64,000 nt of DNA, from contig NC_081406.1 of the NCBI RefSeq assembly GCF_030272615.1, forward strand, positions 168,598,361 to 168,662,360. Reading direction: 5' to 3'. This DNA is from Cryptomeria japonica. Its lineage: Eukaryota > Streptophyta > Pinopsida > Cupressales > Cupressaceae. The notes below the pieces were generated by a model that was given only the letters and a program-made list of their open reading frames with translations, made no database searches and was not told the DNA's origin. Made by a program: the position numbers and the translations under genes. Positions 33,522-46,303 of this stretch are shown here, one piece after another (the first letter of the stretch is position 1; every line of letters begins with the position of its first letter).

Positions 33522-34704
33522 CATCCTAAAATTGCACCCTTTGCAATTTTGACTACATTTGGATCTTCACCTTAGTGTCTATGCCCCTCAGCCTAATTGA
33601 AGACCTGATTATGCTCTTGCACATCACAAATGGCATCTAACTCAAATGGCACCTCAACATACACCTTGTGCTTGCCCCAAAATAGGGCAGGATCATGGCG
33701 CCACACCATGGTCCTCATTGGGACCATGGCGCCAGCCATGGTTCTCCCTAAATTGGGCCCAATTTGACCCCTTGGTCCTATTTCAAAATTGAGCAGTATT
33801 TTCCTCTTTGTTTCGGCTCATGTCAGAAAATTAGCCAATTTCACTGACGAGAAAGTATATAAAGAGGATTTCCCCTCTCATTTGAATATTTATCATATAC
33901 ACATAGGATATCAAGCACACATGAGATCAAGAATTAAATTAATCAAGCAATTGAGGACCATCAATCTTCTTTCAGCTTAGGAGCAACAGTAAAGTCAAGT
34001 TTCAAGCATTGAAGGAGACATTATTAATCCTGTTTTCTTAAAAACTTCATAAACCCTAGTTCCATCTAGAGGCAAGAAAAACTTTACAAGGAGGTATCAT
34101 AATTCAATTTTAAGTCATAATTCAGCATCTCCCTCAAAAGGAGATCCTTTACTTTAAGTCATTTCAATTACATTTATCTCAATTTCATGGTTAATTCCAA
34201 AACCGGGGTTTGACCTATGGCCAACTCCTATTCCCAACACATTTCCCTTTCTTTTTGTCTGCAGAAAATAGGTACATAGTTGTACTCTTCAAATTAGACT
34301 TCATTCACAGTGACGAATCATCTCCCTTTGGTGTGTGAAAAGTTCAGAGGACCATTGTGATGCACCATAGTCCTGACAATTTTTTAGCAGTTTTGGGGAG
34401 CAGATCCGATTTGACTTACATTACTTAATTCTAGGTGCATGTGAAAATCCTATTTTTGTAGCTCACTGTTTTCATACTTTTACCTTCAATTTTTAGCATT
34501 TTACCTAATTTCATCACTTCAACTCACAAAAGAGGAAATATTATCAACCCAAATTCACTTAGAATTTAGTCTTTATCTAATTCATGACTAGATCTATTGA
34601 ATTCTCCATACTCTTTTGAATGTAATGGCCCCAAGCAAAAAAAATCTCTAGCGGTTTTCATTCCTTGGGTGGACACCCTAGGGAATCATTTTTTCCTCTT
34701 TACA
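33522..34704 (+). repeat. 5' LTR of the non-autonomous Gypsy-type element
   Basis: Aligned by eye with 46304-47455 over nearly its whole length (for example CACCTTGTGCTTGCCCCAAA against CACCTTGTGCCTACCCCAAA). TATAAAGAGGATTTCCCCTC near 33857 is a TATA candidate present in both copies. It is followed by TTT and then TGGTGAAGCCAAC, a possible primer-binding site of unknown tRNA. Confidence 0.85.
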
Positions 34705-34789
34705 TTTTGGTGAAGCCAACATGTCATATACTTTCTTTTGACTTTTGTTTTCAGATCTGAGTGTTTATGTAATTTACAATTCAAATTTT

Positions 34790-35610
34790 CAGTTACAAGT
34801 TTCATTTTCATGCAAATTATGAAAATTTAGTGGTTAAATTCATTAAAACCCTAATTTTGAATCTTAAAATTGAACTTGTGAGTGGCCTAATTTGGATTAA
34901 TCATTTTCAGATTTGTCTATCGTTCATATTTCAAAATAAAAAATTTCATTGGCAAGTTTAATTTTCCAATTAAATTTTAAATTAAGTGGTTTATTTAAAA
35001 AAACCTAGTTTTTAAATTTAAAATTGAGCTTGTGGGTTGTTTAAATTTTGAGTTTCCCTCCTCAAATTTGTAGTTAATTTTAATTCAAATTCAAAATTGC
35101 AATTTTGGATTTTATTTCAAATTTAAATTTTAAAATCAAGTAGTTAATTAAAATTACCCTAATTTTTAAATTTAAATTAATCTTGTGCATTTCCCAATTT
35201 TGCATCAATTATTTTAATTTCCAAATTTCAATCTTAGATCTAATTTTAAATTAAGAGGTTCTTTTTTACAAGACCCTAGTTTAAATTTCAATTTCTCGTG
35301 GATAATTTTAGATTTTAATTTTTAAATTAAGTGGTTAATTAAAAGAGCCCTAATTTTTAAATTTAATTAATCATTTTAATTTCCAAATTTCAACATTGCA
35401 TTTTAAAATTAAGTGGTTCTTTTTACAAGACCCTAATCTTAAATTTAATCTCTTGCACGCATAATTTTAAATTTTAATTTTAAAATTAAGAGGTTCTTTT
35501 TACAAATCCTTGATTTTAAACTTAAATTTCTTTTGGATAATTTTAAATTACTTTTTTTTTTAAATTAAGAGGTTATTTTCACAAGGCCCTAATTTTTAAA
35601 TTTAAATTTA
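34790..35610 (+). repeat. Degenerate AT-rich repeats in the leader, period 75-150 bp
   Basis: The phrase TTAAATTAAGTGGTT ... ACAAGACCCTAATTTTTAAA recurs eight times (near 34830, 34984, 35136, 35254, 35330, 35410, 35488 and 35567). The later copies are spaced at about 78 bp. It lies between the putative primer-binding site and gag. No coding capacity. Confidence 0.7.
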
Positions 35611-35879
35611 TTTGTGGGTTGCGTGATTTTTCATGATTATTTCTATCTTTCCAACAAATTTTCCTATTTAATTGGATAATCATATTTTCTAAATTTTTTT
35701 GCATTATTCAATTATTGTTGCAAGTTTCAAAAATTAGATCCAAATTTCAAAAATCAAATTTCTAATTTGGACCAATTTCCCTCCCTCAGTGTATGAGTTT
35801 TACTACTATTAGTCTAACCTATAATATCCCCATGTGAAGAAGTTGTAGAATTAAGGCTTCTCAAGGTTTAATTACCGAG

Positions 35880-37440
35880 GAGATGGAGCCTAATTTGGAA
35901 ACTTTGTTTCATGAGGATGTTGGCGGTTCTTCCAATCCTTCACATGATCATGTTTATCCTCATTCTTTACATAATTCTCATGATGTGGATGAATCACTAA
36001 CTAGGGTTTGAATCGTTGACCAATTGGTGAAGATTGACAATCAATTTGAAGATCTTAAATAATGGATGAGTCAACAATACCCAGAAAGTGAGGCTTTCCC
36101 ATTGATTGAACAATTAAAAAGAATGGTTCAAAGTGATAAACTTGGTGTTGATGTCTTGCGTGGTATTTCTCATATTGTTGACATTAATATCATGTTCATA
36201 AAGAGTTGTGCCAAAGTTCTTGGTTAAACACAACCTCCCAATCAAAACAACCACTCCATTTCTTTGAATACTCTTATGGCTAGTGTTCCCACTTTTCCAT
36301 CCAATATCGTGACCACTTCTACTCAAAATATCATACCTACACATGTTAGTTAAGGGGGAAACTCCTCTAACCATAATTATTTCCTTCCTCCTACTACGAG
36401 TCTTCCATTTGTTACCCAATCCTCTCTCATTCCCACTTACAATAGTGTTCCACCTCCTTATTCTCAACCACCACCTTCATACATCCCTCCTTATTCTCAA
36501 CCACCACCTTCATACAACAACATTACCCCTCCCTCTTTCAACAATGTTACCCCTCCTCCTCAATCTAAAATGTCCAATTTCAACTCTTCCAATGAATATA
36601 CCCTCAATATTCTAGCCCAAGTAGTGTCTTCTTTACAACAACAAATGGCTTCCATGAACCAATCTAAGTATAGTGTTCCCACATTTGATGTAGTGAGCCC
36701 ATTATCTAGTGACATTGTTTGTGTTACATCCCTCCTAAACATGTGGAAGTACCTCAATTGGAGCTTTATAATGGAAAAGCTGATCGCTTGACTCATGTGA
36801 AAACATTTCAAACTTTGTGTAGTGACTTTGCTCATGACCAAAGGCTTTTGGCTAAGTTGTTTACTAGAACGTTAAGGGATAAAGCTTTACAATGGTATTG
36901 TTCTTTGCCTCCTTATTCTATTAATTCATTTCAACAATTGGCTAATGCTTTTATTCAACAATTTCACAATAATATTAGTCACAAAATTACCTTAACTTCT
37001 TTGATGCATTGTAAGTGAGGTGTTAAAGAAAAAAACTAGTTTTATTGGTAGATATAAACATTTATATTCTCAAATTAATTTTCTTGTGCCTGATCATGAT
37101 ATTCAAAGAATATTTATTGCCAATTTGCAAAAAGATATTAGGGATACATTTCTTTTTTCTAAGATTACTTCCTTTATGCAGTTGTGTGCAGTACTTCACA
37201 ATTATCATCTTACCATGAGTCAATTGGAACAATCATCCTCTTCAATGGATCCTAGTGTTAAAAGTGAAAGTGCTCAACAAACTTTTGTGAAGTTCAAACT
37301 AAATAAGGGATTCATCAAGTTCAATGACAACAATAAAAATAATCATGTAGCATTTGCAACTACAAGTGTGTCTCCTTTGTCTAAATATTTCAGAAAGGAA
37401 TTTACTCTACTTAATGAAGCTTTGCATAGTATTATGTCTT
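35880..37440 (+). pseudogene. gag: gag of the non-autonomous Gypsy-type element
   Basis: From about 35880 (MEPNLETLFHEDVGGSSN) the text runs through a Tyr-Ser-Gln-Pro-Pro-Pro repeat region (36450-36520; YSQPPPSYIPPYSQPPPSY) to the capsid domain: VPQLELYNGKADRLTHVKTF, DKALQWYCSLPPYSINSF, NAFIQQFHNNISHKITLTSL, then KTSFIGRYKHLYSQI and IFIANLQKDIRDTF. This is the retrotransposon gag fold of Gypsy elements. Frame changes occur near 36730 and 37017, and several stops lie upstream, so it no longer codes for one protein. A zinc-knuckle candidate, YHHQTGHDTEKCYSSRS-like text near 37540-37590, has lost its first Cys. It would have formed the particle shell. Confidence 0.75.
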
Positions 37441-37721
37441 AATTATTACAAAGGAATGTGTTGAATCTTCCCCTTATTAAACCAATTGGTACAACAAATC
37501 TTGTGTCACCTTCCTTTGATTCCAAATCCTTTTTCCAATACCATCATCAAACTGGTCATGATACTGAAAAGTGTTATTCTTCAAGGAGTAATATTTAGGA
37601 ATTGATTGATAATAATACCATTTTTGTGGCTAGTTTGAATGATAAAGGAAACAAATTTGTCGCTCCTCCTAACTAAAATATTCAAATCTTCACTAATACT
37701 TTACCTTCTCATTCTGATAAT

Positions 37722-40510
37722 GTGATTGAAATTGACCAATGTGCCTATTCTCCTAATGTTGTTGGCCTTGAATCTAATAATGTGGGGAACCTTATTGATA
37801 ATAATGAACCACCTAAGGACTTATGCATTGCATTTGATCCTAGTGAGACTATTGAATCACCTGATGGGCCTCTATATATTGCTATAAAGATCAAGGGCAT
37901 GCCCTCATGATGGATTCTTATTGATCCTGCTTGTACAGTTAATATTATCACTAAAGAATTTGTTTATACTTTGCAATTGCATCAAGTGACATATGATAAA
38001 TTTGATGTGATATTTAAAGTCTTTGATGGTTTGTAAAGCCCCGCCAGGAAACCCCGAAGGGATTAGGCCATAACACAAGAATAGAGTGCAATAATTTTTT
38101 TATTTTTTATTTTTAGATAAACATAACACTAAGATACATCAAGATATCAAAGATTCAGATTACATAGCGGAAGACATCAACTAAAACCTAAAGAGTTTCC
38201 CAATGTGATTACTTAATAACAAATTTCATTTAACACAATCAATTAATCCAATAAGCTGATTATCTTAAAAACGAGATAATTCTTAAACAAGGATAATTTC
38301 TTTCAGAAGATGGAAATATAAATCACAAGAAAAGATTCATCCATTAAGATCTATTCATAATCTTCATTCAAGCTTTTCCTTAAAGTATAAGCCATGCATC
38401 TAATATTCTAACACACAAGAATTTCATCATAAACGTATGAGATCTTTTCATGAAAACTTAATTTTCTTAACAACAACTGAATATATCCCACTACTCTAAG
38501 TACATTCCTTCATGATACAATTTACTGCATTTTAAAAGATGATTACATACATGCATCTATGGTAAATCTCATCTAAACCACTTATGCATTCGATCAAAAT
38601 GGCATTCATACATACTAACACTAAACATGAAATATAAGAAATAAAAGCATCACATAACACCAAGATGATCTCAGAGTTCACCCCTAAAGGGCTGCATCTC
38701 CGAGTCTACTCAACTGCACGACCCCTCTGATAATTAATAAAGTTATGAATACATGAGGTTCTCATAATTTACAATCCTGCCATCAAGGTGAAACATAATC
38801 AATATACAAACGACCACATCGATCAATTAAGATATAAACGATCCCTGAAAAGGAAAGGATCCAGTTGAACATAAACGAATCAAATACAAAGGTCCACTGG
38901 AGCATTTGCAAACTAAGTCATCGCAACCCAAGGTATAACATGAACTAGATACTCACAAGGGCATAAGCAACAAGATGACTCCACAAAAGTGCCCCTATCA
39001 AGACCAGACAATAAAACACTAGCGAACATAGGGACAAGTGTCATCACACAACTTGGTATGGCTACCCTGACAGGTCTTCATAGGTTCTGGCCCCATACAT
39101 TGGGTTACCCTGGTAACCTAATCCGTACCTCCGGCCCATCCAAGCTTCACGTGGACCCACACATCCTTTCGTGAAGACAAGGATGATGGTTTGCCATTTC
39201 AGGCCTTCTCACAGCATGTCGAGTCTGTATTAGCACTCGTGCCATGTGTGAGGTACAATTATCTTACTTAGAGATTACATTCTAATCTACTATTAGGTTA
39301 TCACTTATTAGACTCACTTTTGATGGGTTACCTAGTAGCCACTTTGGGTGCGGCCCCCAATCGAAAGCCACTTTCCCATACGACACTAGACTATACTCAG
39401 ACAAACTCAAAAACCAAGGAATACACAAGGTCAAGCAATCAGAGTTCAAAATGAAGGAAACAACCATTTGGTCAAACACGACTTATATGAGGTGCACTAA
39501 CTGACGGTACTCTAACTAGAGACCTGACCAACTATGGTCAACCACGAATCATCATTCGACACCCCAAAAAGGATATGACAATACAACACCACAACAAAAT
39601 AACAGTCAACTCGAAACCAAGGACAGAAATAGGTACCCAAATCAACCATGCGACAGGGTCCAATGAAACAAGTCAAAGCTTGCCATTACATAAGCAAAAG
39701 CGAATATAGAAATTAAACTCGCATAGGCAATATCCAGCAGATACAATCTTTTTCGAATTGATCTAAATGTTAAAAGTTGATCAAGTTTTCTACATGATCT
39801 ATATTAGATTGCAGTTATCTACCTCATCTAAGTATAGGTTATTCTTGGTTTTCTAACTCTCTAAGGCTCATTAGCATTGAACATACATAAATGCGTCATT
39901 ATGAGCTCTTAAACCAAGTTCACATAAATATAATTAAATAACATTAACCGAATAAATATACTATTTCATCTTCAAATAAAACATTATTGATATTCTCTTT
40001 TGAAATAACATAACCCAATCTCACTTCTTCAAACAAGCATATAGTTCCCAAAAATGGAAAGATACCCTTAGAAAGGAGCTAGAACAAAATAGGTAAAAAT
40101 TTTCCAAATTAACATAATATTTTAATTCCACAAAATCCTATTAACATAGGGGTTAATTCCCAAGAATTAACAAATAATAAATATTTGATTTTATTCTTTC
40201 TTTTCAATTTGCAAATGCCTATATTAGTTCCTTGCAAATACATCAAAATGCAATTTAACCAATTAACATAAATATTATATTTTAATATTATTAAATGATA
40301 CAATTTAATATTATTTAATGATAATTTTTTAATGTTAAATGGTTTCTCTTATCCTTCTATTGGTTCTATTATACTTCCTATTGAGGTTAGCATTAAATTC
40401 TTAGATGTTGTATTTGCTATCGTTCCTACATTTAATCAATTTCGTGTGACGTTGGGACATCCCTGTCTTTCTTCCATGAAAGCGATCACTTTCTACTATT
40501 AAGTGTTTGA
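37722..40510 (+). pseudogene. Retroviral-type protease, split by a 2.3-kb LTR insertion
   Basis: N-terminal part (37722-38032): PDGPLYIAIKIKGMPS, a stop, then WILIDPACTVNIITKEFVYT, where the D-P-A-C quartet stands in place of the usual D-S/T-G, then VTYDKFDVIFKVFDG. The text resumes after the insertion at 40340: GFSYPSIGSIILPIEVSIKF, VVFAIVPTFNQFRVTLG, HPCLSSMKAI, the usual flap and LGxPxL region. The split is at a Gly-Phe codon pair and TGGTT is duplicated on both sides. Without a D-T/S-G the enzyme would probably be inactive even if whole. Identification rests on this two-part match. Confidence 0.75.
38033..40339. repeat. 2.3-kb LTR-like insertion related to the 4.2-kb solo LTR
   Basis: Starts TGTAAAGCCCCGCCAGGAAA, and its first 1.95 kb matches 21686-23700 (for example the stretch with GGCCTTCTCACAGCATG and GCGGCCCCCAATCGAAAGCC). 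TGGTT flanks it at 38028-38032 and 40340-40344, confirmed because removing it restores the protease reading. Its right end, GTTAAA, lacks the CA of a proper LTR end, and its last 350 bp do not resemble the other copy. It contains no coding region, so I read it as a solo LTR of a sister subfamily with a decayed end. Confidence 0.8.
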
Positions 40511-41609
40511 AATTTCCTCATGATGATAAATCATAACTGTTAATCATAGCATATATCAACCTATAAAGAGTCATGGAGATGTTTGTCTTGATTATTTTTG
40601 GTCTGAACAATTCCAACCTCTTCAACCTAGAAGTGATGCTCTTTTTAAATCTTATCAAAATTGGAAAAATGAGATGATTTTATCCTTGAGTAAACCTAGA
40701 AATCCAACACTCATTCTTCCTCCAACTGATGATCATATGTACCTCTTCTTGAGGATAAGATTATTCTTCCTCCTAAGGAAAGAAATAATCTTCTTCCCAA
40801 AGAGGAATCAATCCCTTCTCATGAGACTATTATTCCTCCAAAGGATAGAAATACTCCTCCTCTAAAAGCCAAGTCTATTGCTTCTCCAAAGGATAAACAT
40901 ATTATTCCTCCTAAGGATAGACATATTCCACCTCATCATGATGGACCTGGTCTCCTTGATACACCTTCTATTCCTCCTTTATATGGTGTGGTTCCGCCTC
41001 CTACAACTTATAAAGAGAAGCACCAAGCATCCTCTATTGTTCAACCTAAAAGACCTTAGCCCATTCATCCTTCCTTAAAATAAGAAAAAAGAGCCTACAC
41101 TAGTTGAACCTACACCTTCACAACCTTTGGCTAAAACTAAATGAAACCATTGTGTGAGAGAACACCGACGAAGATGTCGTGCTAGAGCTCGTGAACTTGC
41201 TTCTCAAACCATTTGTTCTCCTAAGAAACCAACTCTTGATATAAATCTAGTTGATCAAACTTCTCCAAAACAAGAGGTTCAACCTAAATCTCCAAGACAC
41301 AAAATGATTAAGACAACTGATGGTTCAAGTTCTATTCCTATTAGATCTCCTATTTTTATTAATCTTGATGAAGAAATAGGTGAGAATTTTGTTAATGATG
41401 AGAATGTTGATCCTAATATTTCTCATGATGAATATGAATATGTTGATGTTGACAATGATTTATCTAAGGGATTTTTGCAAGCATTAATCCTAGCTCCTAG
41501 TAACAAACAAAGCGATTCATCATTAGAGCATGGTCCTTGTTTGGAACTTGTGATAGCTCCATATATTGTGCTTAATGTGGCTCCTCTTGCATATTGTCCA
41601 CCTTCGTAA
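40341..41609 (+). pseudogene. Pro/Lys-rich tail and C-terminal ORF of the non-autonomous element
   Basis: After the protease, DYFWSEQFQPLQPRSDALFK and SYQNWKNEMILSLSKPRN lead to a repeat of the form PPK(D/E)R at 40735-40945 (IILPPKERNN, TIIPPKDRN, HIIPPKDRHIPP). After frame changes and stops near 41060-41150, an open 151-residue frame (41154-41609) begins with the basic stretch REHRRRCRARARELASQ and continues acidic (EYEYVDVDNDLSKGFLQALI). I know similar protease-Pro-rich-basic layouts in non-autonomous plant Gypsy relatives, but I cannot name a function. The basic stretch could bind nucleic acid; that is a guess. Confidence 0.5.
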
Positions 41610-41876
41610 AACAATGATGAGAAAGATTGGGAGGTAGATAAGGTTCTTGAGCAACTTCATTAGCATTGCAGATTCTCTCTCCCTCTCCTCTCTTTCTTTT
41701 TTGTGACATTCTTCTATTTGTCTCTCATTTCTTCTATTTGTTGTCCCTAGTGTTGTCTACTTGAGGATGATGCAAAATATTGAGATATCTTCCAGTCTCT
41801 CCTATGTAGACTCAAAAGACACATGCGCCCTTCTTTCAAGGTGGTTTCCTTTCTTTGGGGAATGAGGAAAATTCTA

Positions 41877-42017
<141 letters not shown>

Positions 42018-42346
42018 GAAATACATTGGTTATCATACAAAAGTATACTGACCCTAGGGTTATGTGAAACCACCCCCCATTTTATGTCTTGTGATTATTG
42101 TCCTTTGACTTATCCCTTCTTGGGGGCTAAATCATTGTGATACGGTGCTTACCTTCTTGGGGTGTATTCTACCTTAAAGAAATTGCTCCTGATAAGGCGT
42201 GCACAATCCCTTTAATGTGGGGGCATATACTCTACTCAATGGATTTCTATCTTGATACTTAAGTTACTTACTGAACTTTGTCTTTTGCTTTGTAATTTTG
42301 GTATTTTTCTTTTCATGACTCATAGTAAGATAACTTTACTAGTTTC

Positions 42347-42352
<6 letters not shown>

Positions 42353-42382
<30 letters not shown>
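42353..42382. repeat. (CT)15 microsatellite
   Basis: About 15 CT units ending three bases before the ATGTC target-site duplication of the gag-protease element at 42391. Confidence 0.95.
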
Positions 42383-42386
<4 letters not shown>

Positions 42387-42390
42387 TGTC

Positions 42391-43210
42391 TGATGCAACC
42401 ATAACTAGTGAAACCCTCAAAAGAGAGTTGACCGACTTATGCAGCAATAGTAATACAACGAAAGCAACCAGAAATCATAACAAGAAGATATAAAAAAATC
42501 ATATTATTTTTTTAGAACTTCCGGCAACCATTTTGTTATCATCATATATTCATCAAAGAACATTCGGTAGTTAACTGATTACATGGAGGCTTCAAGCCAG
42601 ATACAATCCAACCGGGACTCTAAGAATCAACTGGATCACTAAATGCGAATCTCAATCCTTATTCTTAATTCTACTTCCTCTGCCACTACAAATGATTATA
42701 TAATATCATATTTATACCTGTCGGAACATATCCGGGTCGGCCTCATAATATTACATTTACCAATGCAGGAAAATGAAACATGTAATTAGGTCGGCCCTAA
42801 GAATTAAGAAATATTTTTGGAAAATAACCATGAAGTGCGGTTTAGCAGGAAGGTCGGCCACACACCAAAGAACATCCGACAAGACCCGAAATAGATCCAC
42901 ATACCAAGAATCGCGTTGGTAATGAAGGAAAACCAACTAGTAAGAACAAGAACTGTCTCGAAACCCATAAATAGTCAACCGAAAGAAATAACTGACCGGA
43001 AAAGAACCCAAATGAACTGAAAATATGGAATTAAGCACATGAACCAGCCTAGAAACCGAAAATAAGATCTGCCACAAAAAGCAAGCAACTACCGGTACCA
43101 ACAGATAAGAACACAGAAAACTACACAATGAACTAAACAAGAACAAAATAGGAAGGAAATATTTTTGGTTGATGCAATATTGCTCATCGACCAGGGATGC
43201 TCCTACATCA
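42391..43210 (-). repeat. 3' LTR of the TR-GAG-like element
   Basis: TGATGCA...CTACATCA; colinear with 45322-46144. It carries several copies of a GTCGGCC word (near 42736, 42798 and 42851). Confidence 0.9.
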
Positions 43211-43601
43211 GACACCCGAGGTAGAAAGAAGATGTTCTATGAGAGGCAACTCATGAACATATTAAAAGATTCAGAATAAAGATCCCATTCTCATTTCCGA
43301 TCCAAACAACTTCCTTATTTTCCAACCTCTTCTTTAGCTCCTCCAAAATCTCAACCGGATTCTCTAACCCCTAACTCTCTTTGCTTATCTTCCCTTGCTT
43401 TAGATCTGCACATTGTCTCTATTTATTGCTCTCTTTCTTCTGCAACTCTGATTTTTTTTTGCCACAAGACTTCATCCGATTTGTCTCCACAATCTCTCTG
43501 TTATCCAGTTCCATCTATCCATCAAGATCATCTATCAGATCCATCTGCAGACTCATGTCACCCTTCGATATAACTTCTGCAACTGGTTTCATCAGATCTT
43601 T

Positions 43602-45134
43602 CTACAATCCTTCTGGTATAACCTCTGCAACCGATTTCTCAGTATTGTAACTTTTGCCAAGGTTCAGATTCTTCACCTCCTTCTCTTTCTCCTTCAACGA
43701 GATCAAAGTGAACTTCTGCCCATCCTTCTCAATAGTGACTAGGTTTCTTCTACACTCATAAATAGTTCCTTTATCAAACTGCCAAGGTCTTCCTAACAAG
43801 AAATGACAAGCACTCATAGATACAACATCACACAAGACCTCATCCCTAAAAGGCCCAATATTAAAATTCACCAAACACTGCTCCTTTACTTCAATCTTTT
43901 GATGATTTTGTAACCAACTTACCTCATAAGGACAAGGACGCTCAATCCTCTTCAATCCAAGCTTCATAACCATCTCCTTAGATACTAAATTATCAAAACT
44001 CTCAGTATCCACAATAACCTTGAAACACTTACCACTTGATTTGCATATAGTCGAGAATAGATTCTTCCTTTGAGTAGATCTGATATCCTTTCTTCTAAAC
44101 ATAAGGGATTCTCCTTTCTCTGGTGTACAATCAGATCCGGTACCTTCACCTTTTGGTTTCTCGTTTGCCACACAACTTCTCGCCATTCCCTTCTTACATT
44201 CATAGAATCTATGTTTTTTCTCTCCACACTTAAAACATTTGTCGGGGAATTCTCTACCGATACTGCTACTACCTTTCCTCTATGTTTTGTATTCTATTTC
44301 TTTACTCCACTTAGGTTTTGACTTATCTTCCTCAACCGGTTTCTATTTCTCTATACTCATTTGCCCTTTGAATTTATCCTTCACTCTAGGGTTATTTGGT
44401 TGTCTTCTTCTTACCTTATCCTCAGCCTTCAAAGCATACTGGTAAGCTTCTTCCACTATGGAAATCCTCAACATACCCATCTCATCCTATATGTTAAATG
44501 CAAGTCCACTTATTTACCTCGCCACCTTTTCTCTGTCCATCTCTCTATGTCCAGACCTAATCATTATCTTGTGGAATTCCTCAATATATTCTTTCACATA
44601 CATGTTTCTCTGTTTCAGGTTCTGCAACTTCTTAAACAATTCCAACTCATAGTCTCCTAGTATGAACTTGGCCTTCAATATTGCAACCATCTATCTCCAC
44701 TGAGTGATCTTCAATTCACCATTCTCTATTCTATCTTTCTGCAATTCTTTCCACCATAAGGCAACATGCCCTTTCAACTTAATCTGTTCCAACCAGGCTC
44801 TCTATGAGTCCTTGACATCCTCAAACTTGAAGTAATCCTTCAAATCTCTAATCCAATCGATCAAATCCTCTGGGTTCAGCATTCCAGAATAGTTTGAAAC
44901 TTTAATTTTGTGAACTTTACTCACTTGTGCCACTACTCTCAGGAATCTTTCCTCTCTTTCATCTTCTGGTCCTTCAGCTTCTTCAAGCTCTTCACTGGCT
45001 TCCTCATACTCATCCTCAGATTCAAGGTTCCTCCGCAAACCAGCCAAAGCATTCTAGATTTTGTTCCTCACTTCATTCTTGAAGTCCTCCATAATCTTCT
45101 CTACCCTTCGAGGGTTTGTCCTTCTAGGTGGCAT
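43602..45134 (-). pseudogene. gag-protease of the TR-GAG-like element
   Basis: One frame from MPPRRTNPRRVEKIMEDFKN at 45134 to a stop at 43602. The acidic stretch EDEYEEASEELEEAEGPEDE precedes a capsid domain (KIKVSNYSGMLNPEDLIDWI, LKGHVALWWKELQKDRI, DYELELFKKLQNLKQRN, YIEEFHKIMIRSGHREMD). A zinc knuckle CFKCGEKKHRFYEC lies near 44225. Then protease: VDTESFDNLVSKEMVMKLGL (the D-S-G-S core reads D-T-E-S), EVLCDVVSMSACHFLLGRPW and QKFTLISL. This resembles the chromovirus gag-protease. Stops lie near 45051, 44804, 44685, 44510 and 44340. No trace of RT follows before the 3' LTR, so absence of pol is original, not decay. Confidence 0.85.
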
Positions 45135-45321
45135 CTCCTCTTCCACTCCGGTGAACTGCCTCAACTCGATGATCTGACTACCGATGTCAATTGCCTCTCC
45201 TCAATGATCTATTGAACACACACACAACCTGCCTCCAATCAATGATCTATCCACCCAAAGGAAAGCCTCAGGGTTCACAAACTCTTCCACTAGCCAGTTC
45301 ATAACCAGCTCTAATAGCATT

Positions 45322-46144
45322 TGATTCAACCATAATCGGTGAAACCCTCAAAAGAGAGCTGACTGGCTTATGGAGAAAGAGTAACACAATGAAAGCAACC
45401 TAAAAAAATAACAAGAAGACATAAACATATCATATTATTGATTTAGAAATTTCAGCAACCATCTAGTTATCATCATATATTCATTAAAGAATATCTGGTA
45501 GTTAACTAGTTACATGCAGGCTTCAAGCCAAATACAATCCAACTGAGACTCTAAGAATCAACCGGATCACTAAATGCAAATCACAATCCTTATTCTCAAT
45601 TCTACTTCCTTTGCCACTACAAATGATTACATAATATCATATTTATACCCGCCGGAACATATTTGGTCAGCCTCATAATATTATATTTACCAATGTAGGA
45701 AAATGAAATGTGTAATTAGGTCAGCCTTAAGAATAAAGAAATCTTTCCAAAAAAAAACAACCACGAATTGCGGTTCAATAGGAAGGTTGGCCACATGCCA
45801 AAGAACATCAAACAAGACCCGAAATAGATCCACATGCCAAGAATCGCGCTGATAATGAAGGAAAACCAACTGGTAAGCACAAGAACTATCCCAAAACCCA
45901 AAAATAGTCAAGCAGAAGTGATAACTGACCGGAAAAGAACCCAAATGAACTGAAAAATATGGAATTAAGCACACGAACCATCGTGGAAACCAAAAATAAG
46001 ATCTGCCACAAAAAGCAAGGAACTAACGGTACCAACCGATAAGAACACAAAAAACTGCACAAAGAACTAAACAAGAACAAAACTGAAAGGAAATATTTTT
46101 GGTTAATGCAATATTGCTCATCAACCAGGGATGCTCTTGCATCA
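45322..46144 (-). repeat. 5' LTR of the TR-GAG-like element
   Basis: TGATTCAACCATAATCGG...CTTGCATCA, 823 bp, followed on the right by the ATGTC duplication and on the left by the primer-binding site remnant. Confidence 0.9.
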
Positions 46145-46303
46145 ATGTCCCTTTTATCTTGTTATCAAAATTGTAGGATCCTAAAGTCCATTGGGGGCTT
46201 GGTTTATCTTGCCTCCTTGATGACTTGGTGAAAGTTTTCAATTTGAACCCTTTGTACTTTACAGAGATTATGATTGACTTCATACTCCTGCTAAAGTGGG
46301 GTC

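Larger units (their letters stand above)
42391..46144 (-). mobile_element. Small non-autonomous Gypsy element (gag plus protease, TR-GAG-like)
   Basis: LTRs of 820 and 823 bp (42391-43210 and 45322-46144) begin TGATGCAACCAT or TGATTCAACCAT and end TACATCA or TGCATCA. ATGTC is duplicated at 42386-42390 and 46145-46149. A primer-binding site remnant next to the right LTR, reading TGCTATTAGAGCTGG on the - strand at about 45306-45320, sets the orientation. The 2.1-kb interior encodes only gag and protease. It is a complete, cleanly inserted element without RT or integrase, matching the terminal-repeat-with-gag class known from plants. Confidence 0.9.
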
